The notes: generated by a model not told the origin, from the sequence alone. A stretch of 64,000 nucleotides of DNA from JAXMCI01 sp046349435 (GCA_046349435.1 JAXMCI010000037.1:1-64000); one strand, 5' to 3'; counted from the first letter of the stretch, positions 26,096-37,155 are shown. Program-made: numbers and translations.

Positions 26096-26737
26096 ATGAG
26101 CGCGCGCAACAGCACCGCGACGGAGGGTCGTGCCGGCAGCCTGCACCTGGTCGGCGGCATGCTCTGCCTCGACTTCGCCAACACCACGAGCGGCCGCGGC
26201 AGCACCCGCCCGCTCGACCATCTCCGCTGCTACGGGGACCTGGTCGCCTGGGCGGAGCATGCCGGCCTGGTCGGCGCCGCCGACGCCGACCGGCTGCGCG
26301 CCGACGCCGAAGCCGACCCCAGGGCGGCCGGGGCGGTGCTCGCCCAGGCGATCGAGCTGCGCGAGGGCGTGCATGCGGTGTTCCGCGCCATCGCCGGCGG
26401 CGGCGAGCCGCCCGAGCCGGCGGTGGCCGCGCTCAACGCCGCGCTCGCCCGGGCGCTGGCGCATCTGCGGGTCAGCCGCCGCGGCGGCGCCTACGCGCTC
26501 GGCTGGGTGGTCGACGGGCCGGCGCTCGACCGCATGCTCTGGCCGATCGCCCGCTCCGCCGCCGAGCTGCTCAGCGAGGGCCCGCTCCAGCGCGTCCGGC
26601 AGTGCCCCGGCCCGGTCTGCGGCTGGCTGTTCCTCGACGCCACCAAGAACGGCCGGCGCCGCTGGTGCGACATGAAGGTCTGCGGCAGCCGCGACAAGGC
26701 CCGTCGCTACCACCGCCGCAAGGCGGCGTCGGCGTAG
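26096..26737 (+). CDS. CGNR zinc-finger / ABATE-domain transcriptional regulator
   Basis: 213 residues. An N-terminal ABATE domain (stress-induced ligand-binding-like; GGMLCLDFANT near residue 20) is followed by a C-terminal CGNR zinc finger: QCPGPVCGWLFLDATKN, RRRWCDMKVCGSRDKARRYH, with four Cys and here CGSR in place of CGNR. Family members are DNA-binding regulators. No ribosome site is visible before ATG 26096, and an AT-rich stretch ends only 6 bp upstream, so the mRNA may be leaderless. Divergent from the binding protein, its likely target. Confidence 0.88.
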   Translation: MSARNSTATEGRAGSLHLVGGMLCLDFANTTSGRGSTRPLDHLRCYGDLVAWAEHAGLVGAADADRLRADAEADPRAAGAVLAQAIELREGVHAVFRAIAGGGEPPEPAVAALNAALARALAHLRVSRRGGAYALGWVVDGPALDRMLWPIARSAAELLSEGPLQRVRQCPGPVCGWLFLDATKNGRRRWCDMKVCGSRDKARRYHRRKAASA

Positions 26738-26742
26738 CGAGG

Positions 26743-27175
26743 GATTGTCTCACGCGAAGGCGCGAAGCCGCCAAGGAGCCGCGCGAAGCCGGGCAGCAGT
26801 GGTGCCGAGGGAGAGGCCGCAGTTTTGGCACGCGGAGGCGCGGAGAACGCGGAGGGCGCCGCGGCCCCGCCGTGCCGACCTCGCCCTTCGACAAGCTCAG
26901 GACGAGGTTTCAGAGGGCGCGGGCGCGGCTTCCGATAGCACGAGCCGCGGCACCAGTTGATCCGCGCTGCCCGGCGGGCGCGACATGACGAGGTGAGAGG
27001 GGGCAGGCGCAGCTTCGGAAGAGCCTCATCCTGAGCTTGTCGAAGGATGAGGCCGGCACGGCATTGCCGCGGGACCTCTTTCGCGTCTTCGCGCCTTCGC
27101 GTGAGACAATCTTCCTCGGCACGAAGCCGCGGCGCCCCCGCGCCTCTCCTCCGCGCCTCCGCGCCTCCGCGTGCC
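26743..27175. repeat. Intergenic nest of three inverted repeat pairs
   Basis: The 476-bp gap between the CGNR gene and the giant protein gene holds no convincing gene but three inverted pairs around about 26,965: a 25-nt perfect pair (26743-26767 / 27087-27111, core CTCACGCGAAGGCGCGAAG), a 19-nt perfect pair (26827-26845 / 27157-27175, GCACGCGGAGGCGCGGAG) and a 23-nt pair of R1 (26885-26907 / 27024-27046, one mismatch). The two outer pairs interleave rather than nest. Confidence 0.85.
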
Positions 27176-27213
27176 CCCCTGCGGCGCCCGAGCCCGGACG
27201 CCGCCCCCGCCGG

Positions 27214-30200
27214 CTAGTTCAGCTTCTCCACGCTGCCCAGCGTGCGCGACATGATCAGGTAGAGCTTGCCGACGTCGGCGGTGAGGAAGGTCGCCCGCAG
27301 CATGTCCTCCGGGTCGGCCTTGCCGCCCTGCACCAGCAGGCTCTCGAACTTCTTCATGTAGCGGGTGACGAGGTCGCGGAAGCGGTTGTCCTTCTCGAAC
27401 AGCTGCTCCAGCGCCGGCACGGTGTAGGTGTCCTTGTTGCGCACCAGGCGGCGGGCGAAGATCGAGCGGTCGCCCTTGTGGAAGGCCTTCCAGACGTCGT
27501 CCGGGATGTCGTCGTCGAGCAGGCCGTTGATGTCGACCGCCATCTTGTTGAGCTCGTCGATCACCTCGGTGGCGAAGCGCAGGAAGAGGTCGCGCGAGGT
27601 GGCGTTCTGCATCTGCTCCATGTTGAGCATCTGCTGCGCCGCGGCGCTCGCCGCCTTGGCCAGGTCGTCGGTCTGCTGGCGGACCTTGGCGACCAGCGAC
27701 TCGGCGCGGTCGAGCGCCTCGCCGAAGGCCGAGGTGATGACGCCGGTCTGGCGCTGGAAGACGCTGCCGACCTCGCCCGCCTTGCCGATCGCCTGGTCGG
27801 CGGCGCCGATCATGCCGCTCGACTTCTGCTTCAGCTCCTCGCCGATCGAGGCCAGCCGCGCCCCGATCCGCTCGGCCATGTCGTTGAGCTCCTTGGCGTA
27901 GCCGGCGAGCTGCTCGCGCACCCCGGCGCTGCCGCTGCGCGCCTTCTCGATCATCGCCTCGTACTGGCCGGTCTCGATGCGCAGCGCGTCCTGCAGCCGG
28001 CCGGCCAGCTCGCCGACGCTGTGCGACATGCCGGAGAGGTCCTGCATCTGGCGCTGCACCTCGGCCTTGACCCCGGCCGCCTCGGCGGCGACGGCGCGGC
28101 TGGCGGCGATCAGCCCCTGGGCGTCGTCGCGGCAGGCGACCGCCGCCTCGCTGGCGATGCGCGCCGCCTCCTGGGCGTTCTGGGCCAGCGCGCCGGCGAG
28201 CTCGCCGACCGCGCCGCGCAGGGCGTCGACCTGCTGCGTGCCGGTGGAGACGATGCGGTCGATCTCCATCGACTGGGCGCGGAAGGCGTCGGCGGTGACC
28301 ACCGCCCGGCCGAGCGCGGCGTCGACCGAGGAGACCAGCGCCGCGGTGTTGTCGCGCAGGTTGACGCTGACCGACTCGATGCGCTGCCGCCCCTGGTCGA
28401 GTGCCGCGGCGATGGCGCCGTCCAGCCCCTCGGCCTGCTGGCGCAGCAGCTGGCCGGCGAGGTCGATGCGGTCGCGGCCCTGGGCCATCGCCGCCTCGAT
28501 GGTGCCGTTCAGCGCCTCGGCCTGGTGGCGCAGGATCTGGCCGGCGACGTCGATCCGCTGCCGCGCCTCGTTGAGCGAGACGTTGAGGTTGTCGGCATGC
28601 ACCCGGAAGCTCTCGGAGATGCCGGCGGTCTGGTGCGCGGCGATCTGCGCGGCGTTGCGCAGCTCCTCGGTCTGCTGCGCCAGGATGCGCTGCAGCCCGA
28701 GGCTGTGCGCGTTGGCCTGGTCCGAGGCGTGGGCGAAGCCCTCGGACTGGCGCTGCATGATGATGCGCAGGTTCTCCGCCTCGGTCGCCGCCGTGCGGGT
28801 CGCCGTCATCAGCGCGCTGGCGTCCTCGCGCAGCGACGAGCCGATCGTCGCGGTCTCGGCGCTGACCCGGCCGGCCACCGCGGTGATCTCGTCGATCTGC
28901 TGGCGCAGCACGGCGCGGATCGCGTCGGTGTCGCCGCGCGCCCGCACCACCGTGCGCTCGAGCTCCTCGCGCTCGGTGCGCAGCGCCATGGAGACCTCCA
29001 TGGCGTGCTGGCCGATCGCCGAGCTCGCCCGGCTGAGGCCCTCGGCGTTCTCCTCGACCACCCGGCGGATCGAGCCGGTGAGCCCCTCGACATGGTGGGC
29101 GAGCGCCTCGCCCGCCTCGGTGGCGCGCTGGCTGATCTCGCTCGCCGCGGTGTGCAGCGCGCGGCCCTGCTCCTTCAGCGTCTCGCGCATGGCGACCGCG
29201 ACCATGGTCGCCTGCTCCGAGGCGCTGGCCAGGAACTCCGACTGGCTGCGCCCCATCTCCTGGATCTTCTCGCTCTTCTCCGCCATGCGGTCGAAGATCT
29301 CCGCCACCGAGCCGGTCTGCTCGGCGATGCGCTGGCGCAGCCCCTCGGCGATGCGCTCGGCGGCCGCCGCCAGCTCGCGGCTCTGCGCCTCGGCGGTGGC
29401 GCCGATGATGCCGACCTGGGCGACCACCTGCTCGGCCACCTGGGCGAGCGCCGCGCCCTGGCGGGAGACGGCGTCGCCGAAGGCGGCGGCGGCGCGCTCG
29501 CCCGCCTCGACCATGCGGTCGCCCTGGCCCTGGGTCAGGCCGAGCAGCGCCTCGCTCTGCTGGTGCGCCCGGGCGAAGGCGGTGGCGATCTCGCCCATCG
29601 GCTTGCGCAGCGCGTCGGTCAGCGCCCGGCCGGCCTGGTCGACCGCGCCGGCCATCGCCTCGGCCTCGCTGCGCGCCTGCAGCTGCAGCGCCTGGCTGCG
29701 CTGCTCGGCGGCGACGAAGGCCTGCTCGATCTCGCCGAGCCGGCCGTGCATCGCCTGCACCAGCCGCCCGGCCGCCTCGTCGGAGGAGGCGACCAGCATC
29801 TGGCCCTGGCCGCGCACCGCCTCGATCAGCTGATGGTTGCGCTGCTCGGCGACGGCGAAGCTCGCCTCGAGCTCGGCGCCGCGCTGGCCGAGCGCCGCCC
29901 CCAGGCGCTGGCCCGCCTGCTCGACGATGCCGATCAGCGACTCGCCCTGCTGGCGGGCCGTCTCGCGCAGCTCCTCGGCCCGCTGGCGGACCGCCTCGCG
30001 CTCGGCCTCGGCCTGCTGGCGGATGCCGTCGAGCAGCGCCTCGCCCTGCTGGCCCAGCGCCTGCTGCAGCCCCTGGGTGCGCTCCTCGACGCGGTTGAAG
30101 ACCGCGCCCAGCGCCTCGGCCTGGCCGGTCATCGCCGCGCGCAGCCGCTCGGCGGCGGCGTCGGCCACCCCGGCCAGCGCCTCGCCCTCGCCGCGGGCCT

Positions 30201-32976
30201 GGTCGAGCTGGCTCTTCAGCGCCGCGACGACCTGGCCGCCGGCCCGCTCCGCCGCGGCGAGCAGCTCCTGGCCCTGGGCGCGGGCCGCCGCCTGCAGCGC
30301 CACCTCGCGGCTCTCGGCCGCGGCGAAGGCCTGGTCGATCGCGCCCAGCCGGCCCTGCAGCCCTTCGGTCAGCCGCGCCGCCGCCTTGTCGGCGGCGTCG
30401 ACGAGCTTGCCGGCCTGGCCGTCGAGCGCGCCGGTCAGCGCGCGCGCCTGGGCCACCGCCGCCTCGGCGGCGCCGGTGAAGGAGGCGGCCTGCATCTCCA
30501 GCATGGCGCGCAGCCGCGCCGCCAGCCGGTCGCCGGCCGCCGCCATCTCGCCGGCCTGGCCGCGGGCGATGTTCTCGAAGGCGGCCGAGCGGCTCATCAG
30601 CAGCCCGTTGGCGGCGACCAGCTCCTCGGTCAGCGCCTTGTAGGAATCCTTGATCCGCAGGATCGCCTGCTCGCTGGCGGCGTGCAGGGCGCGGGCCTGC
30701 GCGACGGCGGCCTGCTCGACCGCGGCGCCCTGGGTGACGGCGCCGTCGGCCGCCGCCTTGATCCGCTCGGAGAGCTCGGCGACGCCGGCGCCGAAGCGCT
30801 CGACCGTGCCCTCGCAGGCCTGCGCCAGCCGCTCGACATGCGACTGGCTGGTGGCCGCCAGCCCCTGGGTGCGGGTGCCGATCTCCTCGCTCAGGCTGCC
30901 GAGCTCGCCGGCCAGCACGGCGCAGGCCTCGCGGAACCGGGCCGCGGCGCGCTCGCCGATGTCGGCCAGCGCCTCGCCCTGGGCGTGGGTCGCCGCCTCC
31001 AGCGCCGCGCCGCGGTCGGCGGTGCGCTCGATGGCGGCGTCGAGCTCGCCGATCAGGCCGCGGCAATGCTCGGCGAAGCGCGCCACCGCGCGGTCGGCGC
31101 CGCTCGCCAGCGCGTCGGACTGCGCCATGGTGGCGTTCTCCAGCGCGGCGCTGCGGCTGGCGGCGAGGTCGGTGGCGAGGCGGATCCGCTCGGCCAGCGC
31201 CTCGGTGGCGGCGTGGAAGCGGTCGACCGCGCGGTCGCCCGCCTCGGCCAGCGCCTCGGCCTGGGCCAGGGTCGCGCTCTCCAGCGCCTGGCCGCGCTCG
31301 GCGGTGCGCTCCGTGGCGGCGTCGATCCCCTCCAGCATGCGCTGCGTCGCGTCGGTGAAGCGCGCCACGGCGCGCTCGCCGGCGCCGGCCAGCGACTCGG
31401 CCTGGGCCAGCGTGGCGTCCTCCAGCGCGCTGCTGCGGCTGGCGGCCGCCTCCGACGCGGCGCGGATCCGCTCCATCAGCGCCTCGGCGGTCTCGCGGAA
31501 GCGCTCGGCGGCGCGCTCGCCGGCGGTGGCCAGCGCCTCGCCCTGGGCGGCCGTGGCGTCCTCCAGCGCGCTGCTGCGGCTGGCCGCCGTCTCCGAGGCG
31601 ACGCGGATGCGCTCCATCAGCGCCTCGGTCGATTCGCGGAAGCGGTTGACCGCGCGGTCGCCGGCCTCGGACAGCGCCGCCGCCTGGGTCAGCGTCGAGT
31701 CCTCGAGCGCGGCGCTGCGGTTCTTCAGCAGCTCGGTCGACTGCCCGACCTCCTCCAGCATCGACTGCACCGAGGCGGCGAAGCGCTCGGCCAGCCGGTT
31801 GCCGGCGCCGGTCAGCAGCTCGGCCTGCTCCTGCATGGCGCGCCGTGCCGACTCGCCGCGCTCCTGCACCTGGGCGGCCGCCTCCTCGGCGTCGAGGCGC
31901 TGCGCCTCCAGGCTCTCGGCCAGGCGCTGCGCCGCGCCGGCGGCGACGCCGCTCAGCCGCTCGACCTGGGCGATGGTGTGCTCGGCGAGCTGGCCGCGAT
32001 GCTCGGCCAGCAGCCGGTCGAGCGCCGCGATCTCGCCGCGCGAGGCGTCGGCCACGGCGTTGCGCTGCTCGGCCACCGCGGCGGCCTCGACGGCGATCGT
32101 CTCCTCCAGACCGCGATGCTGCGCGGCGAGCGCGGCGGCGAGCTGCTCGGCCCCGGCGCGCGCCGTGTCGGCGAGCTTCATCTGCTGGTCGCCGAGCTGC
32201 TTGCCGAAGCCGGCGAGCTCGCCGCGCGCCGCGTCGATCAGCGTGTCGCGGTGCTGCCCGAGCAGCCCGACCAGCGCGTCGAGCTCGTTGCGCGTCGCGG
32301 CGACCATCGCCTCCTTCTGGTCGGCCAGCTTGGCCACCGCCGCGGCGCTGGCGTCGGCCAGCGCGCTGCGCTGGTCGGCGAGCACGGCGCCGAGCTCGGC
32401 GATCTCGGCGCGCGCCTGCTTGGAGAGCTGGCCGCGCTGGTCGGAGAGCGCCGCCGCCTGCTGCTGCAGGCTCTGCTCGATCTCGGCGGCGAGCGTGCCC
32501 GCCTTGGCGCTGGCGCTGCCGAGGCCCTCGAGCTGGCGGTTGAAGGCGTCGTTGAGGCGCTCCAGCATGCCGGCCGCCTCGTCGGTGGCGCGGCGCAGCG
32601 CCTCGGTCTGGTGGCGCAGCGCGTCGGCGACGTTGGTCACCCGCGCCGTCGCCTCCTCGTCGGGATAGGTCAGCCGCTGGATCTGCTGGCGCAGCACGCG
32701 GGTGTGGTCGCGGACCTCGTGCCGGCCCGAGAAATGCACGATCACCAGCCACAGGAAGACCAGCGGCGCGATGGTGCCGGTGAGCGTCAGCCCGAGCTCG
32801 TGCGGCAGCATGGTGCCGAGATTGCCCCAGCCGATCTCGCGATCGATGTAGAGCGCGCAGATGGCGAGCCACCCCGCGCTCAACAGGAAGCCCAGCAGGT
32901 TCAGCATGCGGCGGCGGCTGTCGGGGCCGTCCGTCACCGGGAGGGAGCTGCCCTGGAAGTCGGTCGATGCGGCCAT
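27214..32976 (-). CDS. Giant membrane-anchored coiled-coil protein, 1,920 residues
   Basis: From ATG 32976 the protein has two membrane helices (about 25-44 and 61-82), a very long Ala/Glu/Arg/Gln-rich helical region and a conserved globular C-terminus (about 1770-1920: FLRFATEVIDELNKMAVDIN, WKAFHKGDRSIFARRLV, RFRDLVTRYMKKFESLL, FLTADVGKLYLIMSRTL). That C-terminus and the architecture match the large apolipoprotein-like proteins of alphaproteobacteria, which include the Agrobacterium growth pole ring protein; Caulobacter TipN has a similar layout. A scaffold at the cell pole or septum is inferred. Only a few Cys are present. Much of the helix follows a 47-residue repeat (next entry). Confidence 0.85.
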   Translation of the reverse strand: MAASTDFQGSSLPVTDGPDSRRRMLNLLGFLLSAGWLAICALYIDREIGWGNLGTMLPHELGLTLTGTIAPLVFLWLVIVHFSGRHEVRDHTRVLRQQIQRLTYPDEEATARVTNVADALRHQTEALRRATDEAAGMLERLNDAFNRQLEGLGSASAKAGTLAAEIEQSLQQQAAALSDQRGQLSKQARAEIAELGAVLADQRSALADASAAAVAKLADQKEAMVAATRNELDALVGLLGQHRDTLIDAARGELAGFGKQLGDQQMKLADTARAGAEQLAAALAAQHRGLEETIAVEAAAVAEQRNAVADASRGEIAALDRLLAEHRGQLAEHTIAQVERLSGVAAGAAQRLAESLEAQRLDAEEAAAQVQERGESARRAMQEQAELLTGAGNRLAERFAASVQSMLEEVGQSTELLKNRSAALEDSTLTQAAALSEAGDRAVNRFRESTEALMERIRVASETAASRSSALEDATAAQGEALATAGERAAERFRETAEALMERIRAASEAAASRSSALEDATLAQAESLAGAGERAVARFTDATQRMLEGIDAATERTAERGQALESATLAQAEALAEAGDRAVDRFHAATEALAERIRLATDLAASRSAALENATMAQSDALASGADRAVARFAEHCRGLIGELDAAIERTADRGAALEAATHAQGEALADIGERAAARFREACAVLAGELGSLSEEIGTRTQGLAATSQSHVERLAQACEGTVERFGAGVAELSERIKAAADGAVTQGAAVEQAAVAQARALHAASEQAILRIKDSYKALTEELVAANGLLMSRSAAFENIARGQAGEMAAAGDRLAARLRAMLEMQAASFTGAAEAAVAQARALTGALDGQAGKLVDAADKAAARLTEGLQGRLGAIDQAFAAAESREVALQAAARAQGQELLAAAERAGGQVVAALKSQLDQARGEGEALAGVADAAAERLRAAMTGQAEALGAVFNRVEERTQGLQQALGQQGEALLDGIRQQAEAEREAVRQRAEELRETARQQGESLIGIVEQAGQRLGAALGQRGAELEASFAVAEQRNHQLIEAVRGQGQMLVASSDEAAGRLVQAMHGRLGEIEQAFVAAEQRSQALQLQARSEAEAMAGAVDQAGRALTDALRKPMGEIATAFARAHQQSEALLGLTQGQGDRMVEAGERAAAAFGDAVSRQGAALAQVAEQVVAQVGIIGATAEAQSRELAAAAERIAEGLRQRIAEQTGSVAEIFDRMAEKSEKIQEMGRSQSEFLASASEQATMVAVAMRETLKEQGRALHTAASEISQRATEAGEALAHHVEGLTGSIRRVVEENAEGLSRASSAIGQHAMEVSMALRTEREELERTVVRARGDTDAIRAVLRQQIDEITAVAGRVSAETATIGSSLREDASALMTATRTAATEAENLRIIMQRQSEGFAHASDQANAHSLGLQRILAQQTEELRNAAQIAAHQTAGISESFRVHADNLNVSLNEARQRIDVAGQILRHQAEALNGTIEAAMAQGRDRIDLAGQLLRQQAEGLDGAIAAALDQGRQRIESVSVNLRDNTAALVSSVDAALGRAVVTADAFRAQSMEIDRIVSTGTQQVDALRGAVGELAGALAQNAQEAARIASEAAVACRDDAQGLIAASRAVAAEAAGVKAEVQRQMQDLSGMSHSVGELAGRLQDALRIETGQYEAMIEKARSGSAGVREQLAGYAKELNDMAERIGARLASIGEELKQKSSGMIGAADQAIGKAGEVGSVFQRQTGVITSAFGEALDRAESLVAKVRQQTDDLAKAASAAAQQMLNMEQMQNATSRDLFLRFATEVIDELNKMAVDINGLLDDDIPDDVWKAFHKGDRSIFARRLVRNKDTYTVPALEQLFEKDNRFRDLVTRYMKKFESLLVQGGKADPEDMLRATFLTADVGKLYLIMSRTLGSVEKLN
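30160..31852 (-). repeat. About twelve tandem 141-bp (47-codon) repeats in the giant coiled-coil gene
   Basis: Successive units start ALEDSTLTQ, ALEDATAAQ, ALEDATLAQ, ALESATLAQ, ALENATMAQ, ALEAATHAQ, GLAATSQSH, AVEQAAVAQ and so on, each exactly 47 residues with a central GERAxxRF motif at positions 17-24. The best-conserved units are 31.2-31.7 kb; GGCGTCCTCCAGCGCGCTGC recurs 141 bp apart (31414 and 31555). Further 47-residue units appear near 29.5-29.8 kb. Confidence 0.88.
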
Positions 32977-33128
32977 CGTCGGAACCTGTGCTGGAGTTCG
33001 CGGGCTAGTGCGGAATTCGGAGGTCGAGCGGCAGATCGCGCGGCGGAGTGCTCGCCTGGGCGATGCCGGTACTCGCAATGCATGTCATCCCGGGAAGGAG
33101 ACGCTGTCGTGACATTGCAGCGGGGCGC

Positions 33129-35276
<2,148 letters not shown>

Positions 35277-35281
35277 CAACC

Positions 35282-35350
35282 CCCCTCGGAAAAGCCAGCA
35301 ATCACCATAGTATAGCAGGGATGGCTCATTCGTCCATCGAGCAGCGAATC
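35282..35350 (-). promoter_or_regulatory. 69-bp duplicated promoter-leader, copy A (before scpA)
   Basis: Identical at 68 of 69 positions to 37087-37155. On the minus strand it holds an extended -10, TGCTATACT (35317-35309), a TGGACG-like -35 with 16-bp spacing, and a GAGGGG ribosome site. The copy ends 5 bp before the scpA ATG. Here it lies downstream of the toxin gene, so scpA has its own promoter. Confidence 0.8.
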
Positions 35351-35475
35351 GGGGCGCGCCCCGGCGGAGAGACCAGCCGGCGAGGGGCGGGGCACGCGGT
35401 GCAGGTCGAGCCGTCGCAGCCCCGTCGCCGGGATGACGGGCGTTCGACCGGGTGAACGATAGCAGCCGCCGCCAC

Positions 35476-36495
35476 CTATTTCACATCGCGATTGGCCCGC
35501 TCCGCAATCTCGGCGCATCGCGTCATCAGGGTGTCGAACGGCTCCGCGTCTTCCAGAAGCAACCCGTCCTCGGCCATGCCGGAATAGTCCCTTTCGAGCG
35601 CCTTCAGCGCGCCGCCTTCCGGGACGAGGCGCAGGCCGCCACGCACCGCGGCGCCGTAGTCGATCCATCGCTGGTCGGCCGCCTTCTCGGCGAAGAACAT
35701 CCCCTTGTGGCGCGCCACTGCCATCGCCAGCTCGCGATCCGCGAACGCGGCACCCGCAATTCCAGCCTCGTCGAGCCGCACCACGTCATGCCAGTGGCGA
35801 GCGAAACGATCGCCGCGCAACCGGTGCTGAAGGCAGAATACGTGCATCGCCGTGGCCTTCTCCCAGAAGGTCCGCTCGGCGTGCATCACGCGCGGCCGCG
35901 CGACGGGAAAGACCACGCCATCGAGGAAGCCGGCCGCGTCGCAGCCGATATCGCACCGGCTCGCCGGCTCGCCGGTCGACCGCGCTCCGAACTCGAGCAG
36001 CACGCTCGGCGCGACATAGCCCGACCCGGCGGTCGCCGCCTCATAGTCGATGAACAGCTTCTCGCCATCGGCGCGTATCGTGGCGGCCAGTGACCCGGCT
36101 GGAAGGGTCTCCGCAATCAGCGGCAGCACGATGCCGGATACCCATCCCTGCAGGCGGTCGCGCACCTCCTTCGACCAACGCCGTTCCTCGCTGCGTGTCT
36201 GCGGCAGTGCCTCGCCGCCGCCCCCGCCGACCAGATCGGGTGCAATGGCGCGGATGTCGTAGGTCAGGTCGACATCCTCGGAGAAACGCCGGATGACCCC
36301 GTAGGCCTTCGACAGCGAGGTTCCGCCTTTGAACACCAGATGCTCGCCAACAGCCGATCCGTAAAGCGTGGCCAGCGCCCAGACCACCCATACGTCCTTT
36401 TCGAGAAGGTGCGCCGGTCGGCCGGACCGATCGGCCGCGACGCTCAGCGCCTCCCGGCGATCCTCGACCGAGAGGTCGAGGAAGGCGTCAGCCAT
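35476..36495 (-). CDS. AbiEii/AbiGii-type nucleotidyltransferase toxin
   Basis: 339 residues. The type IV toxin-antitoxin nucleotidyltransferase family is shown by VFKGGTSLSKAYGVIRRFSE, the GG-T-S-x-S-K and SEDVDL motifs (nucleotide and metal binding), and YVAPSVLLEFGARSTGEP; FWEKATAMH is also typical of the AbiEii/AbiGii fold. Such toxins modify tRNA acceptor ends or other targets and stop growth or phage replication. The ATG at 36495 overlaps the antitoxin stop at 36488. The frame is intact, unlike the antitoxin gene. Codon use is less GC-extreme than the surrounding genes. Confidence 0.9.
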   Translation of the reverse strand: MADAFLDLSVEDRREALSVAADRSGRPAHLLEKDVWVVWALATLYGSAVGEHLVFKGGTSLSKAYGVIRRFSEDVDLTYDIRAIAPDLVGGGGGEALPQTRSEERRWSKEVRDRLQGWVSGIVLPLIAETLPAGSLAATIRADGEKLFIDYEAATAGSGYVAPSVLLEFGARSTGEPASRCDIGCDAAGFLDGVVFPVARPRVMHAERTFWEKATAMHVFCLQHRLRGDRFARHWHDVVRLDEAGIAGAAFADRELAMAVARHKGMFFAEKAADQRWIDYGAAVRGGLRLVPEGGALKALERDYSGMAEDGLLLEDAEPFDTLMTRCAEIAERANRDVK

Positions 36496-37080
36496 GCGCG
36501 GCCCTGCCGAGGCTGCGGGCGAGCCAGGTCGGAAGCTGCGGTGCTACCGCGACCAGCTCGCCGAAGGCGGCCGGCGGAAGCTTCCGTTTCAATGTCTTCA
36601 GGGCGGCCTCCGCCTTCTCCGGCCCAAGCCAGGCCAACGCCCGCACCGCCGCGCCGGCCGGTCGGTGCGCCATGGCGAGTTGCCAGCGCGGCGCGGCCTG
36701 GAAGCTCGACGACCTGCTTGCCGAGGATGCACCGTCCGCGTGCGGCCGGACGTGAGATGAACGGGCCGGACCGGCACCTGTGTCGTGAGGCCAAGGCTGT
36801 TCGCGGCCGCCGCCCCGCTCGGGACGATGACTTCGCCGCGCTGGTGGGCGAGCGCCTCGACCATCTGTTCCACGGCGGGAGCCCTGCCGAACCGGCCTGT
36901 GACGGGACGGAGATAGACGCCGCGACCCGCCCGGAGCAACTGGCCGCGCTTGGCCAGACGCGACAGAACCTGATCCACAGCAGCCCGACTACCGAGGTGG
37001 AGCAAGCTTTTAGCTGCCACCGGCGTGCCCTCCGGCAGGCCCTCGGCGTAAGCCAGGATTTGTTCGGTCAGGCGCTGCAC
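36488..37080 (-). CDS. AbiEi-family antitoxin, two one-base frameshifts
   Basis: GTG 37080 follows GAGGGGTCGATC. The product begins VQRLTEQILAYAEGLPEG, with a winged-helix part (PVAAKSLLHLGSRAAVDQVL, RGVYLRPVTGRFG) and GEVIVPSGAAAANSLGL, typical of the AbiEi/DUF6088 antitoxin group that represses its own operon. Near 36723 one extra C and about 16-17 bp later another extra C move the frame; removing both gives TVHLGKQVVELQAAPRWQLA and then MAHRPAGAAVRALAWLGPEK to the stop at 36488, 196 residues. As printed the antitoxin would be truncated in its C-terminal half. Confidence 0.8.
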
Positions 37081-37086
37081 GATCGA

Positions 37087-37155
37087 CCCCTCGGAAAAGC
37101 CAGCAATCACCATAGTATAGCAGGGACGGCTCATTCGTCCATCGAGCAGCGAATC
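37087..37155 (-). promoter_or_regulatory. 69-bp duplicated promoter-leader, copy B (before abiEi)
   Basis: Second copy, 1,805 bp from copy A, with a single C/T difference. It provides TGCTATACT as extended -10 at 37122-37114 and the GAGGGG ribosome site for the antitoxin GTG at 37080. Together the copies bracket exactly the antitoxin-toxin pair. Confidence 0.8.

Noticed and set aside
26743..27175. Repeat cluster as a CRISPR array
   Set aside because: The repeats are inverted, come from different families and have irregular spacing; no cas genes are present.
35351..35362. GGGGCGCGCCCC palindrome after copy A of the 69-bp repeat
   Set aside because: A 12-bp perfect palindrome of only G and C is easily found by chance in this composition; no T run or partner site.
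35282..37155. The toxin-antitoxin segment as an insertion sequence
   Set aside because: No transposase, no terminal inverted repeats; the flanking repeat is a 69-bp direct promoter-leader copy, not a short target duplication.
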